Source: Chrysomallon squamiferum (Eukaryota; Mollusca; Gastropoda; Neomphalida; Peltospiridae). From it: DNA of 64,000 bases. The translations under genes were made by a program, and so were the position numbers. Below the pieces are notes generated by a model. The model made no database searches, was not told the DNA's origin, and worked only from the letters and a program-made list of their open reading frames with translations. Every line of letters starts with the position of its first letter. The stretch's first letter is position 1. The stretch covers positions 31,557,438 through 31,621,437 of the forward strand of contig CM022670.1 in NCBI GenBank assembly GCA_012295275.1, given 5' to 3'. Positions 51,454 to 64,000 of this stretch are shown here, in pieces.

Positions 51454-51645
51454 TAATATATATACGTGAACATACCCTTTAGAAGTCTTCTCTATAAGAT
51501 TATAATTACTTATTTGTTACACAATTTATAATAAACTGCTACAAAAACAATATTTGACAATTAACAACAGGGGTGTTTTAGAAAATCACTTAATGAGAAA
51601 AATGATAAATATAATAAATTTAAAAGTTAAAAAGAAAAATAAGTC

Positions 51646-51717
51646 CTCCCCGGCGGGGAATTGAACCCCGGTCTCCCGCGTGACAGGCGGGGATACTAAC
51701 CACTATACTACCGAGGA
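51646..51717 (-). tRNA. tRNA-Asp (GTC)
   Basis: 72 nt on the minus strand. The 7-bp acceptor stem is TCCTCGG with CCGGGGA (one G-U), discriminator G. The D-arm contains TAGTGGTTAGTA. The anticodon stem-loop is CCCGC-CTGTCAC-GCGGG with anticodon GTC. The T-arm is CGGGG-TTCAATT-CCCCG. No intron. This matches the eukaryotic nuclear tRNA-Asp consensus and retains internal A and B boxes for RNA polymerase III. CCA is not encoded, as expected. It lies 248 bp before the CTH start, on the opposite strand. Confidence 0.97.
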
Positions 51718-51965
51718 CCGCGAAAACTTATGTCTTCCAATCAATAGAAAAGCAGGTATTGCTACAGTAATTATTATGAATATAAAAATAATAATACACG
51801 TTTTTATTGTTATATTAATTCGACTAGTTTAAATAATTTTGCTGGGATATTTTATATAGAGGGTTTGATGCAAAAATTGCAAAACAGTATGATTTGGAAG
51901 TTGTCAAAAAAAAAAAAAAAGAATTAATGGTTAGGTGGAAGGTCAAGGTCTTTTTCACGATCAGA

Positions 51966-54900
51966 ATGGCTTCCGGACAGAGCAAAAGTACCTTTCCTCA
52001 TTTTGCAACAGATACCATCCATGTTGGGCAAGAACCTGAACAATGGAAGTCAATGGCAGTTATTCCACCTATATCTCTTTCCACAACTTTTAAGCAATTT
52101 GGGCCTGCGGAACATGCAGTAAGTTTTGTGAACGTATTTATATATAATACTAATAGATTATAGAGGTGTGTCAACACGTGTGTCTAATTGATTTGCGTTC
52201 TATATAAATAATAATAAATTATCACTATAACTTATAAGTTATAAATTATTAATAATAATATCAGTGAAGGAAAGATAAAAATCCCAGTTATTCCACTGTA
52301 ATACAGATATTAATTTTTATTGTTTGAAAAGTATTAAGTTAAAAGCGAAACCGTGAGAACTCAGTACGTGGCTAAACAGATGTCAGTTGTCACATTGTCA
52401 CGCTTACCCATCTATTTTTAGACTGGATAACCCTAGTCGATTAGAAATAGAAACTTTTTTATTTTTAATATAATTATGCATGACTTGTTATTTTTGAAAA
52501 ATTATGATATCATTCCTTTCTTTCTTTTTTAAAAATTTATTTCAGTACAAAATAATACTAAGAAAAGTAAATAAACCCCCCCCCCAAAAAAAAAAACAAC
52601 AACAAAAAAAAGAAAAAAAAAAAAAATTATGACTAGGCTTAGTCTAAGGTGAAAAGACAGAGGGGTCCTTTTCCTTTTGGAAAAATGCTACAGATATCAG
52701 TCTAAGTGATAAATTTAAAAACAACCACAACGTAACCACATCCCCCAGCCCCCCCACATCCCCCCAGCCCTCCCACAAAAACCCCATACAGATTAATAAT
52801 AATGATAATAATAAATTTATGATGTTGAATTTTGCTAGTCTTTTGAATTGTTTCAAACATGAGTAATAATGTAATTAACAATATTTACTTGTAGGTCCTT
52901 CATAATATATCGCAATCAAATTATAAGAATAAATAGTTGTATTTTACATAAAAATAATAATCTGTGTTTCCTTATTACCTGATCAACATTTAAGGAACAC
53001 TTTTTGGAATGGGAATAGAACAAAATTAAAATATTTTCCCTCCAGGTTTATGGTTTATGATTTCAGGGTTTTGAGTATTCAAGAAGTGGAAATCCTACCA
53101 GAGAGTGTTTGGAAAAATGCTTGGCTGCAGTAGAGCGAGCTAAATATGGTGTGTTAAGATGAACAGTACCTGACAATTAAGATTGTTTTATTAATGAGGT
53201 TAAAAACACAGTGATATATTCTTTTATATATTCAGTCTGTTGTTCATTTTGTGTTATGACAAAAAATACAAAGAAATTTCAAAGTAGGACAGTTGTGAAC
53301 AGAATAATTCATTTATTAATAGTTTGGAAAATAAGTAATGTACTTTAAAAAAAAAAAAAAAGAATTATTTTTAAAAATCAATAAATTTACACAGAATTTT
53401 TTTTTTTTTTTTTTTTAAATGTATGTATATACATGAAAAGCTTTAGGTATCAGGCAGTGATAAAATTGGGATTTATATTTACATATTGTTAGAATAATTT
53501 TTTTATTGCAGTTAACATAATTTTTTATCGTTATTCTGACAGGTATGTGTTTCTCATCAGGCTTGGCAACAACAATGACTATTACTCACTTGTTGCAGAC
53601 AGGTGACCATATAGTCAGCATGGATGATGTTTATGGAGGTATAATAAATGTCTTTAGAAAACTGAATTAATAATCTCATTATCATATTTGGATTTTCTAT
53701 ATCATTATGTTCTGCCATCATCTTCCCGTTAATACATTATTTTAAAAAATTGACATCCTGCTGCAACTATCATAAATTCTAATTATTATGACTATTTTTT
53801 CATTATTTCCTATATCAGAGTTTTATTTTTACAAATAAATTTTTAATACTTTTTGATTATAGAATCTCTTGTTAATAAATTTTAGACATTTAAACATTAA
53901 AGTTAGAATTGTCTGTTTATTATTTACTGTTTATGTATTTAAGAAACTATTTACAGAAGAATTTATACTATTTGAGTTTTTTGAATCTAGCAGGCTTTCT
54001 TACCAAGTTGTTATGCCCACAATATAAAATAGATATTAAAATTTAACTCTAAAGGAAATTTGATAACTCTAAGTAAACACTAATATGTCATTATAATAAA
54101 TGAAATATAAATTGTAACTTTAACAATAATGAAAGAAAAAAAAACAACCCCAAAACATCCAAAACCCCAAACAAAAAAAATCTTTATCTTTTTTTTTTTT
54201 TTTATAAGGTACTAATCGCCTGTTTAGAAACTGTGGTCCTAAAATGGGAATTGATGTCAGTTTTGTTGATTGTACAAAAATTGAGGAAGTTCGGAAAGCC
54301 ATTAAGCCAAACACTAAGGTTTGTGTCTTAATGTAAAAATTTTATTTCTATTTTTTTCTGTATATCAGCCTTATAATTTAGCAGTTGTCAGGGCAAAATA
54401 TCTGTAAAAAATTCCAGTTGAATTACCTTGTCATTTAATATGTAACATAACTATATTTAGTTATAATCTACAAAAATTTAACTTTTTATACTTACTCATA
54501 TGTGTGTATATCTATCATTTGTTTTTTTAAAAATCCTTTAATGCTTATGAACACACAACCATGTTTTATAGGTAAACCAAATTATTTATAAAATAGGATT
54601 AAATGTAATTCATCGTGGTGTGTGTTTTGTTATAGATCCAGCAAAATATAGTATGTGAGTCTTGTACCGGTCTTATTAGTACATTTTTGTCATCTCTGCT
54701 CTTTATCTTTGTTACTGTTAATTACATTACAGGTAAAATATTAAATTAGTAATGTAATTGCAACAGTTATTTCAACATATATTTTTTTTGCCACTACACA
54801 GCGTTAAATGTCACGTTATACAAAATGTTTTGTTTATTTTAATTATAGATGTTATGGATTGAAACTCCAACAAATCCACTACTGAAACTGGTTGACATTG

Positions 54901-57900
54901 AAGCAGTGTGTAAAGTGGCTCATGCTGCTTCGAAAGATGTTTTTATTGTAGTTGACAACACCTTTATGTCACCATACTTCCAGGTAATAAATAAAATAAA
55001 AAGATAATTGATTATTAGTATTAGTTTTTTGTTTCTCATCATGACAATGATATGTTTACTATAAAGATTATTTGAAAATAATGTTAATTATTTTCAGTTG
55101 TAAAATTGTACTTTTTTATATTTTTAATTAAGTGATTAAAATTAAAAAAAATAATTTATCATTACATATATTTATCCATTAGCTCATTAATATTTATATA
55201 TAAGTCAATTTTCAAATTTAATTTATTTCAGATTGGATTTTTTTTTATTAAAATGTAACAGAATACTGTAAAATCATTATCTTACATTTAGGATTGTCAT
55301 TATTAGCCTTATCAGAAATCATTAACACAACAATTCAAAGTTACTAAATTTAACATTTTAATACATATTTACAGTTAAAAAAATTTGCCACCTGTGTGTA
55401 ATATAACATTTAAAAAAAAAGATGAACAACAGCAACGATAATTAAACAGTACCTCATATTTATTTTACAAATTGCATCTTAGTTTCAGATTTTAAACATG
55501 CATTTTTTATGCAGATGAAGAGCTGTTTTTACCCTTTGTAATAAAATAATCTTCTTAATGATTTGTAGCATCCTCTGGATTTTGGAGCTGATATATCCAT
55601 GCATTCTGTAACTAAGTACATAAATGGTAAGACATTTCACAGTTAACTTATATTTTTGAACTTATTTAATTAATATTTAAATTTTTTGAAGATGTGACCA
55701 CTGAATCAAGTGAAAAATGGAAATTAATTCCTGTAATTATCTAAAATCTTCAAAAGAACTAAGGTTAAAACATAATTTAACTGTACATCATGGCACAAAG
55801 ATGATTTTTTATTTTAAAAATATTAATAAATTTTAAAAATAAAGCAGTATGTTATTTAATAAATATTCAGCCAATACGAAATTCTGTTTTTCGTTATTTC
55901 AGATACATTTTTTTCTTGATTTTCTGTTTATGGTATGTGTATTAACATTCATATGGTGTTTTCAGGACATGGAGATGTAGTTATGGGAGCTGTGGCTTTA
56001 AACAACGAAGATCTTTATAATCAAATACGATTTCTTCAAAATGGTTTGTCAGTTCAACACATTTGTCATCAAACAATTAACACATTACATAACTTATTAA
56101 TAATTTAGGAAAATGAATATTAAATATTGTGAAAAAAATTTGAACAATAAATATTGGTTTAGGAAACTGAATGATTTTTGTTATTAGTAGATATACTAAC
56201 AGATATAACCTTATGAATAATTATATTGATTATTTTTTTGATTAAAATAACCAAAGATAAATTAACAACCTTTTCAGTAAGTTTACACTATATTTATAAA
56301 ATAAAATTGTAATATTTTTTGTTCAAGAGCATCTTCTACTACTTTCTTCAGAAGAGTTACAAAATCAATAATTATTTTATTTATATAAAAAGAGATATTA
56401 ACAGTCTCTAATGTGTTTAAATTTTCTAAATGTTTATAGCAATTGGACCAGTTCCTTCACCTTTTGATTGTTTCCTAGTCAATCGGGGCTTGAAGACATT
56501 GCATCTCAGGATGAGAGAACATGAAAAGAATGCGACTGCTATTGCCAACTTCCTGGAAAATAATCCAAGAGTAGAGAAAGTATTATATCCAGGTGACTAT
56601 TTTTTTAATTTTTGTTTCAAAAATAACTTCATTTGTGTCTCCTTTTTAAATTGAATTTTCTTATGTTTAGATATTTATAAACATGATCAAAAAACAAATT
56701 GTGTGAAAAGATTAAACAGAAGTGAATATTATGTAAAAGAAACAACCAAAACCTAATGTAGATAGAAAGATAATGGTTGAAAAACCTTTAATTTTTTATT
56801 TAAAGATGCAGTACCTATACACTTATAAACAAATACTTTAATTTACCTATTATTTCTTTTGAATTGAATTTTAAAACTATCTAAATTTATTTTCATTACA
56901 ATAACAATGGCTGTATGTATAAAATTTAAGGTTTAACATCTCACCCACAACATGAGCTGGCCAAACAGCAGATGAAGGGATTCAGTGGGATGGTCACTTT
57001 CTTTATTAAAGGGGGCCTGGAGGAAGCAAAAACCTTCTTAAAAACAGTAAAGGTTTGTTTTATTATTTTTTTCTCAGTATTTCTAGACAATACACATGTT
57101 TATTGGTCATTAACTGCAACTGACAGTATGTGATATTTTACTATTCTGAGGTTTTGAGGTATTTGGGAACTCCTGGTTTAATCAGGTACTGGAATGGAGA
57201 TACTAGTATTTAAATATCTAAATAAAAATATGCTGTTTGAATCATATTGGTTAAGGAACTGTGAATGCATTTTATAAATATTGCGAAGTACAAAATGAAC
57301 AAATTTTAAAGAAAACAAGATATTTTCTAATTTACAGATTTTCACTCTGGCAGAAAGTCTTGGAGGATTTGAAAGTCTTTGTGAACATCCGTAAGTTAAA
57401 TATATAACAGTTGATAACTTGTAGTAACTTGTGTATGGAAACAGTACTTTCATTGGGGAGACCTTTCTGTTTTGCTTTTTAAGAATAAAATACAAATACT
57501 TAATGTAGCTGTGTTGTGTGGAGTCAGAAATAGATGAGATTTTTATTGTTTTTTTAATTATAAATGTCATGAAGTATTTAAAATATAAAAAAAATTACAA
57601 TAACATACTGACTTGTATATAAAACATTGAAATAATTACAAAAAAAGGTAAAAAAAACAACAAAACAACAAATAAACAAACAAGATAATGCAAGGAAATA
57701 ATGATTGGGAAGTATGGGATTGGAGAGGTTGTGTCCTCTTGTTAATTCTTTTAACATTGCTGTTGTAGATTGAAAGGAATTTAGGATTTCGTGCTGTTTT
57801 GTTAAAAGTTAATAATATTTGTGAACTAGAGATATGAAGAGTTGCTTCTTTTTGGTGACACTGTGTTGTAAGACGGAAATGATATTATCCTAAAATATAC

Positions 57901-58588
57901 TCATTATATTATTTTCACTTCCAGTGCCTTAATGACTCATGCTTCTGTACCAGCTGAACAACGTGTAAGACTGGGTATAACTGACAACCTAATTAGGCTG
58001 TCCGTCGGCTTAGAAGATACTGAAGATCTTATTGACGATATTGAAATGGCTTTGAAAACTGCTGTAAGTTAAAATAATAAAGAACTGAGAAATATTTCAG
58101 AATGAATATTAATTTAAGACTATAAGATGACAGTACCAAATACAAAATACATCAGAATCAAGATATAATTAATTTTTTATTTTACAATTTTTAATTTACA
58201 ATGAAGTTGGTTATGATTTTCAAAATACCTCACTGTAATTGTGAGAAAAATAATAATTCATTTGTATTTTTATAATTGTTTATATGAATAATTGAAGACT
58301 GCATGTTGAACTTTTGCACAATAATTTTGGAATAATGTTGTTTCAGACCTTTCTAATGTTAGAATTACCAAACATTATAATTATTAAGCTCTAACATCTC
58401 CTATTTTTATTCAGGCTAAGATATGTTTAAGATTTAGTTTTAGGTTATCAATTTTCACTATGAAACTGGCCACCCTATTGCAATGTGTTTAAAACCATTA
58501 AGTAAATTAAGTTCATTATTTTCTATTTGAAATTTGTATATCCAGATATTAATATTTTTAATTTTTATTTTTTTGACAGATTCCATAA
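51966..58588 (+). CDS. CTH: Cystathionine gamma-lyase
   Basis: Twelve exons in phase: 51966-52118, 53067-53148, 53543-53638, 54209-54318, 54849-54983, 55569-55626, 55966-56043, 56440-56592, 56931-57052, 57338-57390, 57925-58063 and 58580-58588 (ATT CCA TAA). They total 395 aa; human CTH is 405. This PLP enzyme splits cystathionine to cysteine, 2-oxobutyrate and ammonia in transsulfuration and can make H2S. Signature parts are [35 protein letters not shown] (Y55, R57), [17 protein letters not shown] (Y109, R114), [24 protein letters not shown], the PLP lysine K208 in [45 protein letters not shown] (E335, position of human E339, which favours CTH over other family members) and [15 protein letters not shown]. 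An in-frame ATG at 51894 would add Lys-rich residues; I chose 51966 because [15 protein letters not shown] matches the family N-terminus. Confidence 0.97.
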
Positions 58589-61500
58589 ATGTTCCAAAAA
58601 TTGTACTCAGAACTGTCATCAATCAACGATTTCTTAATATATGGAGACTTTTGTTTTTCATTTATACTGGTGATTAAACATGTGTAAAGCTTAAGGCTGC
58701 AAAATGCATTGGTAGTAAGAATATATTACATTTGTAAAATCTGAGAAGAATGTTTATTTAGTTTTCAAGGTTTTGATGATTTTATTATGTGTTAAAGATT
58801 TTATTATATTGTATTGCAATATTCACAAAAAAACATTATTAGATGATCACAAATTAAAATTTGGTGTCACATATTAATACTAATTAGTAGATGATTTTTC
58901 TTTTATTATTTATCAGAATGTGGGTTAAATTGCAATAACTTTTATTATTGTGAATGTAATAGGTTTTGATAAATACAGTTGATGAGAATATACTTTTTTG
59001 TTCAGTCTCTATATATAAATATTCTACATAATAATGATAATAATAATAATAATCAAAATTGGTACTACTACTACTACTAATATTATTCAGAAGAAATCAA
59101 AATTCATCATTCACCTGTAAAATTAAAAAGATTTATTTGCAAATTGTAATGTTTGAAAATAAATATTTACCAGTTATAAAAGAATAACCACTGGAGTGGA
59201 TAATATGATTTAATTTTTTTGTATGACAATCATAAGATTGGCATTAAACTTATATTTTGCAACATACATACATACATATACATACATATATATTTCATTT
59301 TACAGAATGGCTTGTGATTTTTCCATGTATCATTTACACTGGTTTTTAGTAATATAGGTATACAGTAATGGACTGATATTACAGTGATTCAGATTTATCA
59401 TATGATTCAAAACATTTGGTTAATTAAGAAAGTCCAGTTTGTTACAAAATGTATTCATTAAAACTAATTCTGTTACATTTTTACTTGTTATATTTATACT
59501 CATATTTTGAAATCCATTCATTTCTAATTACATTGCTACTTGATTTTAAATTTCTATTTTTCTTCTTCCTTAATTCTTAAATTTGTTTTGTTTTTATAGT
59601 ATTATATTTCTATTTTCTGTAACTTGTTCGTGATAAAAAGTCATTTTCAGGCATATTTTTGACATTCCTATATAAGTATTTTAGCTTTTAGATATTGTTT
59701 TACATAATGAATTAATACTGAATGACACCTCTTCACTAAGATTGTCTGCTATGGTAGTCACAAAAGTATATTGTAGAGTATCATTAAGCAAAAAACCTTA
59801 CAGACAGAAAATGAAATATGATGAATAAAATTAGAATAAATATGTTTATGTATTGTTCCTAAAGATGGTTTTACATTGACCAAAATTAATATTAAATTAC
59901 ATGGTGGATTCCTCTTTTAAAACAGAACTAGAATATTTACTTCAATTTGAAGTAATAACATCCACTGTTATTTCACTTTATGCATTTTATTGCTGGCTTT
60001 TATATGTACACTTTGGTTGCCTTATCTGCATGTATACTGCTCCATAACTGCTTGTGAATGTGCAAAACTGCAGAGGTAATGATGTAATTTCACCCCATAT
60101 GTGATCACAACTCAAAACCCCACATTTAAGTAATGCTAATACCCATTTAAATCATGCTGACTATGGTATTTTTGCATACTGTACATTACCATAAGCACAC
60201 AGTTTACTGCACATTTTTAATTTTTAAATTTATTTTTCCAGTGTGGTTGGTCAAAACTATGAATGTCAAGTTTGCAGATAAGGCAGTCCAACAACTGACT
60301 GAAAAGCCAATACTCATTCTGTGGGATGTAGTTAAACATTCAGAACTTTATTTTATTATTAAGAATAATTTTGTTGTTTTTTTTCATGGGAGTTTCCAAC
60401 TTAATTATAAGACTGCTGTCAGACATTCAGCTGTGAATGGATCTGAAATAGATTTTCTCCACCACCAGATTTAATTCATATACATTCATAAATTTTAATT
60501 TTATTTTACATGCAACATTTCAAGCTTATTCTCATCTTGTGAGTGCAGAAATGATATTAATACTCAAATTGTAGAATTTGAAAAGCTGTATTTAGTTTTT
60601 TAATCAATTTGATGTTTTATGGAAAACATTTTGAAATAATGTATTTCTGAAATTGTTTAATGGATCAGGTTTATATTTATTTTTACTGGGAATCAGGATT
60701 TTTGGTTTGTGTTTTGGTGTGTGTTTACATATTTACCGATACTTTTTATAGTTTTCGCAACTTTAAATGGTACATTGCTGCTTTAATTACATGATTTGAA
60801 TTGTGATACTTTTTAATTCAAATTATTTTGATCATCATTAAGTTTGATTGTCTCAATGATTTAAAAAATAATAATAATATTTTTAGTTAATTAAATTATC
60901 TTTAAAGATAAAGTCTCTTGTTATTTTTTCATTTGCACATAAACATTGTTGATATTCAAAAGATTACTGAATCTAAATAAAAAAAATAAAAAAGAAGATA
61001 AAGTAAAAAAACAACAACAAACAAACAAAAAAACTTACTTGAAAAATCTGCATGACATTTGTAAAAGGTAAGAAAAGTGGAAAAAGATATTATTTAATAA
61101 ATACAGATTCCATCATCTAATTACCTTACTGAAAATGTCAAAAATTATTTATTTATAAAGTTTGTTTTATATTATTTCATAGTAAAAAAAAACAAGATTC
61201 TACAGTTAATTTAATTGTTTATTTTTAATCATATATTCTTTCTATTGATTTTTAAAATATCTTGCACATCTTGTATGTAGCTTTTGAAGTTTTACAAAAT
61301 TAATGGAAATAGTTTTGTAAAGATGGTTGTGAAATAAATATATTAACCTGATACACTAAATGAGGAAAACACTCGTAAATAACCGTAAGACTGAACAAAT
61401 AAAGGCAAACATATAGTTGATATACATACTAATACTGATAAAAAAAAAAAAACACACTGGCCCAGGAGTATATACATATTTAAAAAGACGCGAACACGTT

Positions 61501-62084
61501 AATGAATCTAATATGCAAACACAAATGCACATAAAATAAATACACATCTATAAAGAAGTAGGTGTATATTAAAAAAAAACAAAAAAAAACAACAACAAGC
61601 AAACAATACAGAAAAAAAATATAAACAAATGTTTACGTTCATTATACAAAAATAATAATAACAAATCCATCCAACCCATATTTAATTACTATTAGTAGTA
61701 ATATAACAAACAAAAACAATACTAAATAAATGAAATAAATACATTAAATAAATGGATAAAAAAATAAATTAATAAATAATTTTAAAATAGTTAGTACTTA
61801 GAAACATTCATGAATATAAATTTAGATATACTGTCATTCTAAGAGTAGGCTGTTTTTAACCTCATTTCAAAAAGAGTCTAGTTCCGGCCATGGCAATAAA
61901 TACAAAGATACGGCTTCAGGTATTCAATTAATGGAGTTGTTTTTTCATTCTGGTAGTATTTCAAGCGGAGAATAAAATCATGCGTTCGAAAGTAATACAA
62001 TTAGGTAAATTGGTAGGTGACCACACAATACAGGCACTTTGGAGTACTTACTTTGAGGTAAATAAATAGAATTGTAAATTATTT
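58589..62084. other. CTH 3' untranslated region and spacer to convergent gene
   Basis: About 3.5 kb without a supported gene. Plus-strand AATAAA occurs at 59824-59829 and in several later places, so the CTH transcript end cannot be fixed. A short plus frame at 60154-60474 has no family match and reads as chance. The right part should hold the 3' UTR of the minus-strand gene. Low-complexity A-rich patches lie at about 60978-61030 and 61570-61620. Confidence 0.45.
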
Positions 62085-63987
62085 TCAATTCATTTTTTTT
62101 CTTCCATTAATTAAGTAAGAGTCTAGTTCAGTTAAATACCTTTTACATATGAACTCCGCATCGGATTTTATTTTGAGATTTTTACCGAGTTTAAATGGAT
62201 GAAGAAATACATGGCTGATATTAAACATTTCTTTGTATTTGTCTCGGTTATTCCAGAGGTATGACCCTGACATGCGTACTATTTCGCGGTGAGAAACTAA
62301 ACCGCTAATAATGGTTGGTATTGCAATTTCATGAAACACTTTGTATTTCCAGAATAATGACGTAAAATATATATAATCATTTTTCAGTTTTGCTGGGACG
62401 TAATAGATATCAGATGCTTCATAGAACGCGCTGTTGTTATTCCCGGAATTTAGTTCCAAATTATTTAGAAAATTCTGTATTTTCCATGCAACCTTCTGAT
62501 CTTGTAGTAACAAGGACAACTCTTTAAGCACTTTCTGGACAGTTTTTCTGCCAGGTTTCCATCCCCACCAAAGATAGGATGTGTCAATGTCAGTCGCAAA
62601 ATCAATGGACAGATTCCCAGCACGTATGCTTTTCTGAAACCATATCTTATCTTTAGGAAAACCGTCAATATTCCAAACATTGAATAACACGTCATCGCTT
62701 ATTTGGAGATAGCCATTAACGTCATATCCAATTTTCATTGCTTCCATCATACATTGCTGGGAGTAAATGCCACCATGTACATTAATTTCGATGAACGACA
62801 TACCACGCTTTGAAAATTTCAAATTCGAAAATTCATCCAAAGCATCGCCACATATGACTATGTGTGAAAAATGTCTGCCATACATGTAACTGAGATACTT
62901 GATGTTTTTCAGGTATCCAGGGTGGTTAAAGATGATAATCAACAATATATCGTCAATCGGGTGTGTTGTCAGTAGTTGTTTGATATAAGGTGTGTAATGC
63001 TGATCCTGTTGACAAACGGAATAAAAAGGATTTTTAGTAACAGTCATTTCATATTTTATTTCATTTCGAAACGTCTTCACTGAAACAGCATTACAAGGAT
63101 TATAAGCCATGCGATAACCTGTTTTTTCTTTTGTCCTTTTAATTTTAACTAAAGCAGACCGCATATAAGTCTTTCTTTTAGTAATTGTTCTTTTCGGTTC
63201 ATATCTGTTTAACAGAAGCATCCAGTTTATTATTTGTGCGTGTTCGTTTGGACTGAAATAACTCCATCCCACCATGAAATTAGTCAACTCACTGACACAG
63301 TCGTAAAAGGTATTGTTAATTTTGCATTGCCATTTCGATAACTTCTCTCGAAGAACTCCTAAATTAATATGTCCATTCTGAATTACTATACTGTCAGCAG
63401 TGTTTTCTACAAATTCTTTTACTGCATTATTACTGACAGGTGCTAGAAATTTCGTGGTTCCATCGAATTCCAACATTAGGCGTTGTATCCAGAAAGACCA
63501 GATGTACATTTTATCTGGAGATGCTGCGAGTAATGGTGCCAAACACCAGAACAAATTTCGATGGAAAAGTGACCCTTTTAAAGATTCCATATGGTATATA
63601 AAACTGGGAACAATAACTGGCGGGGCATAATGATCGACACCTTCCATTGATAAAGGTCGCCAAACCTTTTGAATGCAAGGGACTGATAAGCTTTGAAGCC
63701 TGTATAAAAGTGTCAAATTATTTTCATGACTGTTAGCACATGTAAAATGTTGTGATAGATTCAAGATACCTTTGTCTTTAAATGTCATTCCTGTTTGCCA
63801 AGACTCAGTTTTAAATGATTTTACTTCTTCTATCAAAGATTTGACATCTTTTCCCCAAATAATATATTCTGCACCCATATTTATTATGTAGAACACTCCC
63901 TTCACGTGCACTGGCTTCGAGCTTAAATGAAATGGCTTCAACAGCGTGTCTGCAGAATTTTCATCGAAATGTATACAACTGATACAT
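62085..63987 (-). CDS. STELLO/DUF288-like putative glycosyltransferase (last exon, 5' partial)
   Basis: The frame runs 633 residues from an acceptor (ataccttctag) at 63988 to TAA at 62085. The upstream part is beyond the window. It is all one exon. I do not recognise a named orthologue. The N-terminal part has KVWRPLSMEGVDHYAPPVIV, then LFHRNLFWCLAPLLAASPDK and YIWSFWIQRLML. The C-terminal part has DDILLIIIFNHPGYLKNIKY, IVICGD, GYLQISDDVLFNVWNIDGFP and YLWWGWKPG. The order (a WRP..DIW-like lobe, then a DILL..NHP..GYL..DDV.FN.WN lobe) resembles DUF288/STELLO proteins, Golgi glycosyltransferase-like proteins first described in plants and also seen in invertebrates. SDDV could be a catalytic acidic motif; this is inference. 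Any N-terminal membrane anchor would lie off the window. It is convergent with CTH. Confidence 0.6.
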
Positions 63988-64000
63988 CTAGAAGGTATAG

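Larger units (their letters stand above)
48523..51645. other. Spacer between SLC51A copy B and the tRNA/CTH
   Basis: About 3.1 kb with no supported protein gene. It should contain the copy B promoter at its left end. It holds tetranucleotide (ACAT)n patches near 48990-49050, an (AG)n tract at 49928-49987, a mariner-like MITE at about 50560-50843, a (TTA)n run at about 51311-51358 and (TA)n at about 51413-51441. Confidence 0.5.

Noticed and set aside
57178-57570. 130-aa minus-strand frame
   Set aside because: Antisense to CTH exon 10 and its introns, which are well supported on the plus strand.
60154-60474. 106-aa plus-strand frame right of CTH
   Set aside because: No recognisable motif and no splice context. 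It is probably in the CTH 3' untranslated region; likely chance.
63400-63630. 76-aa plus frame
   Set aside because: Antisense shadow of the long STELLO-like exon.

Overview
The window is nuclear DNA from an AT-rich animal genome with intron-bearing genes, canonical GT..AG introns, abundant microsatellites, long A/T runs and several short non-autonomous DNA transposons. Gene content and protein divergence fit an invertebrate. I lean towards a lophotrochozoan, perhaps a mollusc, but nothing here proves the species. I rebuilt exons by matching splice sites, reading phase and protein family. No prokaryotic, organellar or viral gene was seen.

Layout, left to right. (1) RAD23, + strand, 340-4725; its first exon lies outside the window. 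(2) A Tctex1/dynein light chain protein, - strand, 6828-7505. (3) A 4.5-kb repeat-rich spacer. (4) RWDD3 (RSUME-like), - strand, 12014-13638, four coding exons and 281 aa. (5) YTHDC1, the nuclear m6A reader, + strand, 16258-32198, 18 coding exons and 691 aa, head-to-head with RWDD3. Its first intron carries an 880-bp Tigger/pogo-like MITE. A 3'UTR of up to about 2.8 kb follows. (6) Two tandem SLC51A (organic solute transporter alpha) paralogues, both on the - strand, at 35565-39403 and 43237-48522. They share five internal exons of identical length. Between them lie a pogo-like MITE and a hAT-like MITE. (7) A spacer with a mariner-like MITE, microsatellites and a tRNA-Asp(GTC) at 51646-51717. 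(8) CTH, cystathionine gamma-lyase, + strand, 51966-58588, 12 exons and 395 aa. (9) The last exon of a STELLO/DUF288-like putative glycosyltransferase, - strand, 62085-63987, running off the right edge.

Most genes are unrelated single-copy housekeeping genes: proteasome shuttle/DNA repair, dynein light chain, SUMO regulation, m6A reading and transsulfuration. The exception is the SLC51A pair, a clear local duplication. No multi-gene functional cluster is evident. The points most worth checking are the SLC51A pair with a possible 54-nt cassette exon in one copy, the large terminal exon of the STELLO-like gene, and the four MITEs with readable ends.
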